A stretch of 64,000 nucleotides of DNA, taken from the NCBI GenBank assembly GCA_006218045.1, contig VBWB01000005.1, forward strand, positions 62,001 through 126,000, written 5' to 3'. The notes beneath the pieces were generated by a model that was not told where the DNA came from, ran no database searches, and saw nothing but the letters and a program-made list of their open reading frames with translations. The first letter of the stretch is position 1. Each line of letters begins with the position of its first letter. The position numbers and the translations under genes were made by a program. Below, in pieces: positions 41,909-49,962 of the stretch. The stretch comes from Stygiobacter sp. (GTDB taxonomy: Bacteria; Pseudomonadota; Alphaproteobacteria; Rhodospirillales; Magnetospirillaceae).

Positions 41909-42633
41909 TCGGGTGACGGACCGATACGCTGATCCGCCGGCAGTGCGTGCCACCAGACGGCATAGTCTTCGGGGTAGCGATGCGCCCATTCCTGCACATC
42001 CGACATCTCATCCAGTTCGATCAGGCGCTCAGCCTGGGCGCTGGTGTAGTAGATCGGTGTGGTGTCCGGTCCCAGCAGGTTACCGTTGACGCTGTCCAAG
42101 GCGTCGGCGCGAATACAATAGATGTAATGGTGGTTGGCCCAGGCATCGGGAAAGTCCTGGCGGCTGACTTTCTCGGAATCACAGAATTTGAACATCTTGC
42201 CGGTGACTTTATCCTGTCCCCAGCAGCGGAACGGATGCGTTGCGGCGGGTACGAAGGTGCTGATCGAGCTGGGCCGTTGCTGATCGATGATGGCCTTGGC
42301 GGCATGGAAATCGGCGGCGTCGCGGAAGACGAAAGGAATATAGAACAGCCAAAGATAGGCGTCCGCCGGCAAGCCCAGGGCGGACGTCATGGTTTCGAAC
42401 GCCGGCTTGATCGGTGCCGTCGATACGGCGGTCTCATCGGGACGGATATGGACGCGGCACTTGCGCCGAGCGGCCATCGCGGCCACCTGCTCGTCATTGG
42501 TGGTGACAACGATCTCGTCAAAAAATCCCAAGGATTCGATGAAATCGATCGTACGGTCGAACAGCAGCGGGTTCTTGTTGGGAATGCCTTTGCTGCCCTT
42601 GCGAGCCGGGACCACGGCAATGAATTGCGGCAT
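41905..42633 (-). CDS. CMP-nonulosonate synthetase-like cytidylyltransferase (NeuA family)
   Basis: A 242-aa cytidylyltransferase. The N-terminal loop FIAVVPARKGSKGIPNKNPLLF is the NeuA/LegF signature for CTP binding, followed by EIVVTTNDEQVAAMA and RPDETAVSTAP. It would couple CMP to the nonulosonic acid made by the NeuB-type enzyme at 21016. The stretch WLFYIPFVFRDAADF replaces the more usual LLQPTSPLR segment, so it is divergent and its substrate may be unusual. The start is the ATG 42633 with GGAG upstream. The track start adds 23 unlikely residues. Confidence 0.83.
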   Translation of the reverse strand: MPQFIAVVPARKGSKGIPNKNPLLFDRTIDFIESLGFFDEIVVTTNDEQVAAMAARRKCRVHIRPDETAVSTAPIKPAFETMTSALGLPADAYLWLFYIPFVFRDAADFHAAKAIIDQQRPSSISTFVPAATHPFRCWGQDKVTGKMFKFCDSEKVSRQDFPDAWANHHYIYCIRADALDSVNGNLLGPDTTPIYYTSAQAERLIELDEMSDVQEWAHRYPEDYAVWWHALPADQRIGPSPE

Positions 42634-42646
42634 AGAGGCTGCTCCG

Positions 42647-43468
42647 TTAGGATCGATCGAGAAATTCAGGGTCCTGCTGTAATCTGCGTACGGCAAGATC
42701 AACGGCGGGCCGTAGTGTCAGCAGGGTGAAGCGGTAATCATCCAGCCAAGTCTCACGCAGGCATCCGGCAGCAATGAAGTCCTGCCGCAATGTCTCGAAA
42801 TTATGGGCCAAACCGGGATATTTGCGCAAACGCTCGAAACGCCGACCGTTTTCGTCCTCGACCAGGATGGTGACCTGCCGCTGGGTGACGAAGTGATCGC
42901 CGGCCATAAATTCCGCGAGATGAAGGGCGGTGCAGGCGGCCAGGCCGGTGTTCATGAACAGGACGTGGCCGTCGGCCAGATACAGCTTGTGTACGGGGCT
43001 GCCGATCCCCAGCATTTCATGCAAGGGGTGGTCTTGGGTGTAATATTGGGCCTTGGCACCGATGGCGGCGATGGACGCGATGGGGTGGTGGCTGCGCCGC
43101 ATTTGCGGGTAGGACAAAAAGGTTTCCACCAGCATTCCGCGATTGCGGGCCGGCGTGCGATGCGGATCGAAGGGCGCCATGTTGGCGCGGATCACATCTT
43201 GCCAAGCCGGCGGAACAGGGGGATTTTTCCATTCGGCGGGATCGGTCAGATGACCCGATTGCGCCGGCACCAACATGGTGCCGTCCGACCCCAGCACATC
43301 GAGCATGGCATCGATGGCGTCGTGGGCGCCGTTGACCAGATAGCCCAATCGGCCAAGGGCGGAATGGACCATCACATCCATGCCGGCGTCAATACCCGCC
43401 GTCACGAACAGACCGGCCATATCCATCCGGGTCAGAACCCGTGGCCATAATTGGTCAGTTCTCACCAT
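42647..43468 (-). CDS. AAC(3)-fold N-acyltransferase
   Basis: A 273-aa protein of the aminoglycoside N3-acetyltransferase fold (Antibiotic_NAT): DVMVHSALGRLGYLVNGAHDAIDAMLDVLGSDGTMLVPAQSG, RTPARNRGMLVETFLSYPQMRRSHHPIASIAAIGAKA, and LADGHVLFMNTGLAACTALHLAEFMAG. The RSHHP loop with its catalytic-type histidine is intact. Beside a CMP-sugar synthetase in a polysaccharide locus, it most likely acylates an amino sugar rather than inactivating a drug. The ATG at 43468 is chosen over the TTG of the track. Confidence 0.8.
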   Translation of the reverse strand: MVRTDQLWPRVLTRMDMAGLFVTAGIDAGMDVMVHSALGRLGYLVNGAHDAIDAMLDVLGSDGTMLVPAQSGHLTDPAEWKNPPVPPAWQDVIRANMAPFDPHRTPARNRGMLVETFLSYPQMRRSHHPIASIAAIGAKAQYYTQDHPLHEMLGIGSPVHKLYLADGHVLFMNTGLAACTALHLAEFMAGDHFVTQRQVTILVEDENGRRFERLRKYPGLAHNFETLRQDFIAAGCLRETWLDDYRFTLLTLRPAVDLAVRRLQQDPEFLDRS

Positions 43469-43483
43469 GTGCTCTTTCAATAC

Positions 43484-43512
43484 CTTATCGTTTCAATAAA
43501 GATACGGCTCAA
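43484..43512 (-). promoter_or_regulatory. possible promoter of the AAC(3)-fold / CMP-synthetase / oxidoreductase genes
   Basis: On the minus strand TTGAGC, 17 bases, GATAAG in an AT-rich 40-base gap. The predicted start would be about ten bases before the ATG at 43468. The boxes match 4 of 6 bases each. Confidence 0.3.
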
Positions 43513-44003
43513 TGATCATAAAGACCGCATTGGTCAATGCCGAATAACTTTTGCAGCTTGGCAATTTTCCCAGCGGTTTTTTTGCCTTGTTCTGTCAGGG
43601 TATATTTATCGTCTTCTTGTCGTACCAGTCCACCATCCAGCATGACATCGATTCTGTTGGTAAAGCAGGGCAAGACAATGTCTGTCGCCACACGGTCTAG
43701 GCTCATTCGATGTCCCTGTGCGGAATATATCTGTTGCAGGATCAACAAGGAAATGGACTTATAGAACGCTCCGAAAGCGAACAGATAAGCCATGAAGCCG
43801 AACCAGTAGATCGTCGCGCCGTGCCAATAGGACAAGCCCGGGTAAATCCAGGCACCGCCGGCCATTGCCCCAAGATGAATGAACAAGGCGGTGAGGAAAT
43901 AAACCATCACCGGCGAAGCTGTGGTCAGGCGGGTGAGGATCTGGACCGCAATCAGGAAGGCGGCTAAAGCAATCAGCCCCGACAGCATGGAGGTAATGAT
44001 CAT
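43509..44003 (-). CDS. small membrane protein with C-terminal winged-helix-like domain
   Basis: A 164-aa protein of unknown function. It has three or four hydrophobic segments (MLSGLIALAAFLIAVQIL, VMVYFLTALFIHLGAMAGGAW, TIYWFGFMAYLFAFGAFYKS) and then a polar C-terminal 70 residues (MSLDRVATDIVLPCFTNRIDVMLDGGLVRQEDDKYTLTEQGKKTAGKIAKLQKLF) that read like a winged-helix domain with its beta wing. The start is the ATG overlapping the next small membrane protein gene by ATGA. The pair follows a DPM1-like GT2, so it may form a membrane anchor or flippase for that enzyme. This is inference. The gene looks more AT-rich than its neighbours. Confidence 0.72.
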   Translation of the reverse strand: MIITSMLSGLIALAAFLIAVQILTRLTTASPVMVYFLTALFIHLGAMAGGAWIYPGLSYWHGATIYWFGFMAYLFAFGAFYKSISLLILQQIYSAQGHRMSLDRVATDIVLPCFTNRIDVMLDGGLVRQEDDKYTLTEQGKKTAGKIAKLQKLFGIDQCGLYDH

Positions 44004-44515
44004 GGAATCCGCCTTATGCCATACCAAGCCGAAGCCAACAGGCCGATACGAGCCATCATCCGGCCCATGCCCGGGGTGATGCCGACCATGCCCTCCTCCT
44101 CGCGGACCAAGTTCATATTGGTGAGAATGGTTAGGCGATTGCGGCTGAACAGATGGTAGGTTCCACCGGATTGAGCGGCGATCCATTGGTCCCGCGACAG
44201 CGGCTTTTGCTGACGATGGGCCGCCATCAGCATGGACAGCATGAAGCCCCAGGCCAGCAGGCCCCAGATATTGAAGGAAATCATGGTGGCGGTGAGCATG
44301 ATGAGCCCCCCCGCCAAGTAATCCCAAGGATCGAACGAACCGACGATGGTAAAGAGGATCGCCCACCCCATCCAGGCGACGGCCAGGGCCAAGCGATAGC
44401 GCCGGCCCAGTTGCGGGCGCCACGAGGTCCACTGGCTGACAATCAAGGTGACGGGAATAAGAAAGCTCGCGGCCAGTGCCGCGGCGATGGGACCCGAGGG
44501 AATAAAGTCGATCAT
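44000..44515 (-). CDS. small membrane protein, partner of 43509-44003
   Basis: A 171-aa protein with about four hydrophobic segments (IAAALAASFLIPVTLIVSQ, LALAVAWMGWAILFTIVGS, LAGGLIMLTATMISFNIWGLLAWGFMLSMLMAA). A C-terminal polar part (SGGTYHLFSRNRLTILTNMNLVREEEGMVGITPGMGRMMARI) has the same helix-wing look as the next gene. I do not recognise a family. It lies directly after a DPM1-like glycosyltransferase and overlaps its partner by ATGA, so the three probably work as a unit at the inner membrane. Confidence 0.72.
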   Translation of the reverse strand: MIDFIPSGPIAAALAASFLIPVTLIVSQWTSWRPQLGRRYRLALAVAWMGWAILFTIVGSFDPWDYLAGGLIMLTATMISFNIWGLLAWGFMLSMLMAAHRQQKPLSRDQWIAAQSGGTYHLFSRNRLTILTNMNLVREEEGMVGITPGMGRMMARIGLLASAWYGIRRIP

Positions 44516-44552
44516 ACCGCGTTTCTCCGGCCCCCCGCGTTGCCCCGGACGC

Positions 44553-45257
44553 TCAACGCCGCAGCAACAGACGGATGACCACGTCGAATAAAGCCATCAG
44601 CGTCCGCAGGCTGACCGTACGGGCGTGGCCTTGGCGCTGGGGCGTCAAGGCGATCGGTACTTCAATCACGCTGATATTGTGCAGGAACAGCTTGACTAGG
44701 CATTCCAGTTGAAAGGCCACGCCGTCAGCCTGGATATCAAGTTCCCGGACGCGCCCGGTGGGATAAAGGTTCAGGCTATGGATGTCGATCAGCCGCAGAT
44801 TGAACAATCGGGTCATGATCGCTTTATACAGACGATTGAGGATATAGCGGAGCGGCGAGCGCGCCTGCTTCTGATTGGTCCGGTAGCTGACCACCAATTC
44901 GGCTTTGCCGGCGGCGGCGAACAGAGTCCGAAGGCCGTCCGGTTCAAACGCCCGGTCGCTTGGAATCAGAGTGAAAGAAGGAAAGCGGGCGCGTTCCAAT
45001 CCCAAGCGGAAGGCATGAGACAGCCCCTTGGGCTGATCATGGTGGACCAGTTCGATACGGGAGTCGAGCAGGGCCAATTGCTGCATCAGCGGCCACGTCG
45101 CATCGGTGCTGCCGTCATCAACCAGGATGAACTGGAAATCGTCCAACTCGCTGCGGGCGATCCCGAGCAACTCGCCGACCGTCTTGGCGACCAGCTTTTC
45201 CTCGTTAAGACCCGGTACGACGACGGTTATGGCCTTGACCTGGGCTTCCGTGGTCAT
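44553..45257 (-). CDS. family 2 glycosyltransferase, polyprenyl-phosphate sugar synthase type
   Basis: A 234-aa GT2 of the DPM1/UppS-like group: ITVVVPGLNEEKLVAKTVGELL, FILVDDGSTDATW, and ELVHHDQPKGLSHAFRLGLERA. The usual DADL metal motif is replaced by IPSDRAFEPDGL. The enzyme ends IEVPIALTPQRQGHARTVSLRTLMALFDVVIRLLLRR, with a basic amphipathic tail. It probably transfers a sugar to a lipid carrier. The ATG overlaps the methyltransferase stop by ATGA and two small membrane proteins follow. Confidence 0.87.
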   Translation of the reverse strand: MTTEAQVKAITVVVPGLNEEKLVAKTVGELLGIARSELDDFQFILVDDGSTDATWPLMQQLALLDSRIELVHHDQPKGLSHAFRLGLERARFPSFTLIPSDRAFEPDGLRTLFAAAGKAELVVSYRTNQKQARSPLRYILNRLYKAIMTRLFNLRLIDIHSLNLYPTGRVRELDIQADGVAFQLECLVKLFLHNISVIEVPIALTPQRQGHARTVSLRTLMALFDVVIRLLLRR

Positions 45258-46468
45258 GGTTGCCAGGTGTCCAGTGCCGCCAAGGCCTGATGAATGTCCT
45301 TGGGCGAGAACAAGGTGACGCAGATGGTCCGATCCGGCGACAAGTTCATGACCTTTTGCATGACCTTGTCTTCGCTTTCATTGTTTACCGCCAGAAGGCA
45401 GACAAGTGGGCGGCGGTCATCGGCAAGAACGGCGGAGGGCTTGATCTCCAATCGGCTTCCCGGCATGAACATGCCCTGGCGTTCCGGCTGGTCATCGACG
45501 GCGAAATCAATGCAATCCTTGAGGTCAAGGGCATTGACCACGGTGCAGGCGCGGCAGCCGACGCCATAAAGCACCACCCGGGCTCCTTGCGCGCGTCGGG
45601 CTTCCAGGCTGGTGCGCAGATGGGCGGCATAGTCAGCCGAGCGGGCGGCGAAACCCTGGGCGGTGTGCACGATGGCCGTCACGTCAGAGTTGGCCATGGC
45701 CGGCGCCTCGGCGCGGCGCGCCTTGACGGCAATGGTACCACCGGAAAAATCGTATTTGCGGACCGTTTCCACCAGGAAGCCGTTCCGGGCAAAGGCGGCC
45801 AGCAGTACGGGTTCCGTGAAGTAACTGACGTGCTCTTCCCACAACACCGACACGTCGCCGTTGTCGAAGGAGGGCTGGAAATCCGGCAGATCGACGAACA
45901 GGAAGCCATCGGCCTTCAGCAGTTTGGCGGCGCAGGCAAAGAAGTTGTCGATATCCAGCAAATGCTCGAACACTTGGCGCGACACCACCACGTCGAACTG
46001 ACCATGGGCGTGGACGATGTCCGTGACTAGGTCCGGCCCCAGCATCCCCTGATGGACGTGATGTCCGCGGTCGCGGGCAATGGAACCGGAGACCGGGTTG
46101 GGTTCGATGCCGACCCGAAGGGCGACGCCGCGTTGTTGCAATTCACTGAGGAAACGACCGTCATTGCAACCGATTTCGGCAACGGCCCCAGGGGCGCCAC
46201 CGGCACAGATCAGATCCAATTCATCGGGAAGATGGGGTTCTGGCTTCCACGAACTGAAATTGTAATTGTAACGGTCGTACAAAATGCCGGGATCGACGGG
46301 ATCCACGATCTGGATCAAACCGCAGCTCTGGCAAACATGCACCTGGAAGGGGAAGACTTCTTCGGTTTGGTCCCTGCGCTCGAGCAGGCGGTGGGCGATG
46401 GGCAGGGATCCCAGGTCGATCACCAAGGAAAGGTCATGGCCCCGACAAAGACGACAAGCATGGCTCAT
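45254..46468 (-). CDS. zinc-motif SAM methyltransferase, sugar C-methyltransferase type
   Basis: A 404-aa class I methyltransferase with the three-part build of sugar C-methyltransferases (TylC3/NovU/TcaB9 group). The N-terminal zinc-binding region has CRLC and CQSCGLIQIVDPVDPGILYDRYNY. The central SAM domain has VAEIGCNDGRFLSELQQRG, and the VVSRQVFEHLLDIDNFF segment follows. The C-terminal Rossmann-like domain begins near residue 300 (RVVLYGVGCRACTVVNAL). These enzymes methylate C3 or C5 of keto-deoxy sugar nucleotides. A CDP-4-keto-6-deoxy sugar from the rfbFG branch is one possible substrate. It overlaps the cupin gene upstream and the GT2 downstream by ATGA. Confidence 0.87.
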   Translation of the reverse strand: MSHACRLCRGHDLSLVIDLGSLPIAHRLLERRDQTEEVFPFQVHVCQSCGLIQIVDPVDPGILYDRYNYNFSSWKPEPHLPDELDLICAGGAPGAVAEIGCNDGRFLSELQQRGVALRVGIEPNPVSGSIARDRGHHVHQGMLGPDLVTDIVHAHGQFDVVVSRQVFEHLLDIDNFFACAAKLLKADGFLFVDLPDFQPSFDNGDVSVLWEEHVSYFTEPVLLAAFARNGFLVETVRKYDFSGGTIAVKARRAEAPAMANSDVTAIVHTAQGFAARSADYAAHLRTSLEARRAQGARVVLYGVGCRACTVVNALDLKDCIDFAVDDQPERQGMFMPGSRLEIKPSAVLADDRRPLVCLLAVNNESEDKVMQKVMNLSPDRTICVTLFSPKDIHQALAALDTWQP

Positions 46469-47004
46469 AGCAGCGACTTCAGCCTTTCCAAATAGGCGGA
46501 GGCGATAGCGGCATCGCTTCCATCCGGGGCCCAGGGGGCGAAAAGAGAATCGCCCGGTCCCATGAACGGTCCTGGCCTACTTTCACGGCGGACGACGGTA
46601 GGTGTCAACAGGACGAGGGTGTGGTACTGGGCATTGCCGACCCGGTAAAGGAAATTTTCATCGGGACTTAAAATTTGAGCATCGGTCACTGCGCCGTCTT
46701 TATCAAAGACGAAAACACCCGCACGCCCATGCAGCATGTGCCAAGTCTCGTCCTTGTCCATATGGCGGTGGGGCCGGTAATAACCACCGCCGTGCTGGAC
46801 GATGATCATGTCGTGGAAGTTTTCTTCAGGCCCTTGATGAAGGCATAGACGCAGATCGCCGCCGCTGGTTTCCGCCCGTACAATCAGGTCGGCGACCACG
46901 GCGTGATTCAAGGTGATGGGCTTGCCCTGGCAGAACAGGGCAGGAGTGCGCCCAGAGTTACACTCAAGAACGCGTTCGCTGTCGTCAAGGCGGATCAGGC
47001 TCAT
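46465..47004 (-). CDS. WbuC-like cupin protein
   Basis: A 179-aa single-domain cupin: RLCLHQGPEENFHDMIIVQHGGGYYRPHRHMDKDETWHMLHGRAGVFVFDKDG contains the HxHx(n)E metal site. The first half, RTPALFCQGKPITLNHAVVADLIVRAET, is typical of WbuC-family proteins found in O-antigen clusters. Its reaction is not established in general. It could isomerise or epimerise a keto sugar. It is coupled to the radical SAM gene upstream and the methyltransferase downstream. Confidence 0.83.
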   Translation of the reverse strand: MSLIRLDDSERVLECNSGRTPALFCQGKPITLNHAVVADLIVRAETSGGDLRLCLHQGPEENFHDMIIVQHGGGYYRPHRHMDKDETWHMLHGRAGVFVFDKDGAVTDAQILSPDENFLYRVGNAQYHTLVLLTPTVVRRESRPGPFMGPGDSLFAPWAPDGSDAAIASAYLERLKSLL

Positions 47005-48857
47005 GTGGTTCTTCCAAAATGTGCGATGGCCCGTGTATCCAGAGGCGGAAGCGCCCCATCAAGAAAGGCGGAAAAAGCGAATTGACGGTCACGGGTCTGC
47101 CAATAAGGGGAACGCTTGAGCTTTTCAATCGCCTTACTTTTTGCGGCCTGAGTAGCGGCTGTGTCATTCTGTCGATGATGTAGGTATGACTGGACGCAAT
47201 CAATGGCAGGATTGTCTTCGTAGGCGGTCCCCAAGGCGGTCAGCCAGCGGATTGCGTTACGCACGCGTTGTTCACTGTCCGTGGTCGCTGCGGGTATCCG
47301 CAGGAAGTTGGCCAAATAGTTGAACGTGAACCAGATTTCCTTGAGCTGTTCCGGGCCGGGTAGTGACATCGGATCAAGATCAAAAACGTGATAGCCGCTA
47401 GCCAAATCGGCCCGCTCATCAAGGCGTTGGATGCTGCCGTCCCGGACGGGGTTGAAATTCATGGTGGTGCCGCGCTGGCGAACATCTTCATCGGCACGAC
47501 CGTCATCCATGCCGCCATAGGCCAGATAGGCATCGGTGTTTTTGAGCGGTCGGAAGGTGAAGAAATTATTCCAATCCAGGGCCGCTCGGGTCGAGACGGC
47601 AAAGGAGTCAAGCATCTGTCCGAAGGTTTCATTCGGCAGGCCGAGAATGAAATTCACTAGGTATTGCAGGCGCGGATAATTTTTCGACAAATCGGCAAAT
47701 TCGAAAAACGTCTTGATGGTGGCCGGCTTGCGGATACTGCGCAGCAACTCAGGGTTGCCGGTTTCCAGGCCGACGCCAAATCCGATGCAGCCGGAATTCT
47801 GCATGGCTTCAAGCAAGGCCGGAGTAACGGCGGCGGCAATCAGGCCATTATGAGCACCCCACGTAATGTCGGGTAGGCGATGACCGATTTCCTGAAACAG
47901 TTCATGGGCGGCGTCGTGATTGTAAAGCAGGTCGTCGTCAAGCCAGTCGAAATGACGGACGCCATGAACATCATGCAGATGCACCATTTCATCGACCACG
48001 TTGGCGGTCTGACGAATGCGCACGTTTTTACCGTTGAAATTCCGAACAGCGCAAAACGTACATTTTGCCCGACAGCCACGGCGTGAAATCACGGTGGCGT
48101 AAGGAACGTCAATTCCGCGCATACGCGAGAAATTATTGAGTGAACCGATTTCGTGGTAACGGGCTATGGGCAGTTTTGAATATTGCTGCCGGATGTCCAG
48201 ATCCACCTCGCCGCCGGTGGTGACGGAGGTGGAAATCAGGTCGCCGTTATCGTTCAGAAGGCTCAGGTTGGGCGGCGGCGGCGCGGCATTGCGCAGGAAA
48301 TCGTAGAATGCCGCCAGGGGGCGCTCCCCTTCGTTGGAAAACACGCAATCGGCCTTGCCGTGGCGCAACACGCGTTCAGGATCGGCGGTGGCGGCGACGC
48401 CGCCCACGGCCACGCAGCTTTGCGGCCATTTGCCCTTGATGTATTCGACCACCGACAATAATTGCGGATAGGTGGGGTCAAACATGAATGAGACGCAGAC
48501 GAAGGGCTGCTGAAACCGATCCATGGCCGCATCGATGGCTTGTTCCCAGGCAAGGCGCGGATCAAGGTCGCGGCACGCGGCATCAAGGGCGATGTAATTG
48601 AGATCAAGCAAGGCATTGGGTACGTCCAATTGATCAAAGACAGCACCAAGATAAAATAGCGATTGCGGCGGATAGGCGAAATAGCCCCGGTTTCGCGCGA
48701 TCTTGCTTTCCATCAGATGCGGCGGCACCTGGGGAATCTGAATGATCAGCGCGCCGTCCTCGAAATTGAAATGCAGCAGCCGGTCGGCCACGACACGGCC
48801 AATTTCCGCCATCGTCGGTGACGCGGCGGAAACAACGGCGGCATTGATCTCGGTCAT
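47001..48857 (-). CDS. B12-binding-domain radical SAM protein
   Basis: A 618-aa protein and first gene of its operon. The N-terminal 220 residues look like a cobalamin-binding domain (FAYPPQSLFYLGAVFDQLDVPNALLDLNYI ... CVAVGGVAATADPERVLRHGKADCVFSNEGERPL). The radical SAM core follows with SRRGCRAKCTFC near residue 260, FDWLDDDLLYN, GFGVGLETGNPELLRSI and YLVNFILGLPNET. It differs from the B12-type protein at 34199. Likely targets are a sugar or lipid carrier of the glycan. A strong promoter and a structured leader of about 110 bases precede it. Confidence 0.87.
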   Translation of the reverse strand: MTEINAAVVSAASPTMAEIGRVVADRLLHFNFEDGALIIQIPQVPPHLMESKIARNRGYFAYPPQSLFYLGAVFDQLDVPNALLDLNYIALDAACRDLDPRLAWEQAIDAAMDRFQQPFVCVSFMFDPTYPQLLSVVEYIKGKWPQSCVAVGGVAATADPERVLRHGKADCVFSNEGERPLAAFYDFLRNAAPPPPNLSLLNDNGDLISTSVTTGGEVDLDIRQQYSKLPIARYHEIGSLNNFSRMRGIDVPYATVISRRGCRAKCTFCAVRNFNGKNVRIRQTANVVDEMVHLHDVHGVRHFDWLDDDLLYNHDAAHELFQEIGHRLPDITWGAHNGLIAAAVTPALLEAMQNSGCIGFGVGLETGNPELLRSIRKPATIKTFFEFADLSKNYPRLQYLVNFILGLPNETFGQMLDSFAVSTRAALDWNNFFTFRPLKNTDAYLAYGGMDDGRADEDVRQRGTTMNFNPVRDGSIQRLDERADLASGYHVFDLDPMSLPGPEQLKEIWFTFNYLANFLRIPAATTDSEQRVRNAIRWLTALGTAYEDNPAIDCVQSYLHHRQNDTAATQAAKSKAIEKLKRSPYWQTRDRQFAFSAFLDGALPPLDTRAIAHFGRTT

Positions 48858-48888
48858 GCGGGACGGGCCTCTTGTTTTTTCAACTGGA

Positions 48889-48944
48889 CCAACAGAGACC
48901 TTGGTCGAGGTGTTGGCGGTCGTTAGCGTCGATACGCAGCTAAC
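48889..48944 (-). promoter_or_regulatory. structured 5' leader of the 47001-48857 operon
   Basis: Between the predicted start (about 48968) and the ATG 48857 the leader can form two hairpins. One is GTTAGC with GCTAAC (48922-48944). The other is CCAACA with TGTTGG, enclosing GACC/GGTC (48889-48916). No T tract follows either, so a plain terminator is unlikely. Attenuation or protein binding is possible. Confidence 0.35.
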
Positions 48945-48974
48945 TCTTCAGCTCGGACGACAACGGACGTGCGG

Positions 48975-49003
48975 CTTATATCAGTTTGAAGTCACCAACT
49001 CAA
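48975..49003 (-). promoter_or_regulatory. sigma70-type promoter of the 40883-48857 operon
   Basis: On the minus strand TTGAGT (48998-49003), a 17-base spacer and TATAAG (48975-48980). The 157-base gap holding it is the widest in the window and separates two minus-strand operons. Confidence 0.6.
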
Positions 49004-49014
49004 ACCTATTGTCC

Positions 49015-49962
49015 CTAAGGGATTGTCGTCTGCGAGGCCGGTTGCGGCTGGCGCACCGAAAGCCACAGCAATCCGCCCGGCAGCGCCATCACCGTCGCCA
49101 GCAGGCCGATACTGACCGACAACAGCATGGAGGACTCGCTGGAAACCCCTGCCAAACCCAGAGCGACGACCATCGCTCCCTCGCGCACACCCCAGCCGGA
49201 AATGGAAACCGGGAGCAAGGTGACCAGAACCACCAAGGGCCAAAGCACCAAACAATCAATCACCGTCAGCGGAATGTTGAAGGCTTGCGCCAAGGCGTAC
49301 AAAGCCATTGAAAGATTGATCTGCCCCAACACACCCATGCCGACCGAGCCCACGTTGTAGGGCCAAGAGAGCAAGACGGCACGGACATTGCGGGACAGCC
49401 GCGCCAAGGCGGAAAACAGCCGCATTTCCTGGATTTGCGCGGGCAGCCGATCCAGCAGCATCAAGATGGTGGTGCCGCCAATGGTTCCGGTGACGATGCC
49501 GGCCACCACCAGGGCGACCATATCCGCCTGTTCCATGGATGGCAGCAACCACTGCGTGACGGCGATGGTCAGCACTAGGCCGAGAACGGCCACCAGACGG
49601 TCCAGCAGCACCGAGCTGGCCGCGTTCATGGCGGTCATGCCGCTTTTCCAGATCATCCAGCCACGGATGGCGTCGCCGCCGACCGTCGATGGCAGGATGA
49701 GATTGAAGAACTGACCGATATAGACAAGCCGCCAGGCCTGGCCGAAACCAAGTCGTCCGCCGATGGCGGCGATCACCACCTGCCAGCGCCATGTGGCGAT
49801 AATCATCTGCGCCAAGGTGAAAAAGGCGGCGGCGGCGATCCAGCCCGGATTGCCGTCGCGGGCGCGGCTCAGGGTGCCGGACAGGTCGATGTTCCAGGCA
49901 AGAGCGGCGATGATGGCGACCGAGACGGTCAGCTTCACCAGAAGGGGGAGAAACCGCCTCAT
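49015..49962 (-). CDS. flippase-like membrane protein (lysylphosphatidylglycerol synthase TM-domain family)
   Basis: A 315-aa integral membrane protein with about eight helices. It has the family segments WRWQVVIAAIGGRLGFGQAWRLVYIGQFFNLILPSTVGGDAIRGW and LLPVSISGWGVREGAMVVAL. This UPF0104/MprF-like transmembrane family is common in polysaccharide loci, where members are thought to move lipid-linked substrates across the inner membrane. The start is the ATG 49962 overlapping the upstream stop (GGATGAGG). It is the last gene of its operon. Confidence 0.87.
   Translation of the reverse strand: MRRFLPLLVKLTVSVAIIAALAWNIDLSGTLSRARDGNPGWIAAAAFFTLAQMIIATWRWQVVIAAIGGRLGFGQAWRLVYIGQFFNLILPSTVGGDAIRGWMIWKSGMTAMNAASSVLLDRLVAVLGLVLTIAVTQWLLPSMEQADMVALVVAGIVTGTIGGTTILMLLDRLPAQIQEMRLFSALARLSRNVRAVLLSWPYNVGSVGMGVLGQINLSMALYALAQAFNIPLTVIDCLVLWPLVVLVTLLPVSISGWGVREGAMVVALGLAGVSSESSMLLSVSIGLLATVMALPGGLLWLSVRQPQPASQTTIP

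Noticed and set aside
42647-43468. Antibiotic-resistance acetyltransferase
   Set aside because: The fold is shared with AAC(3), but the operon is sugar biosynthesis and no mobile element or resistance context is present.
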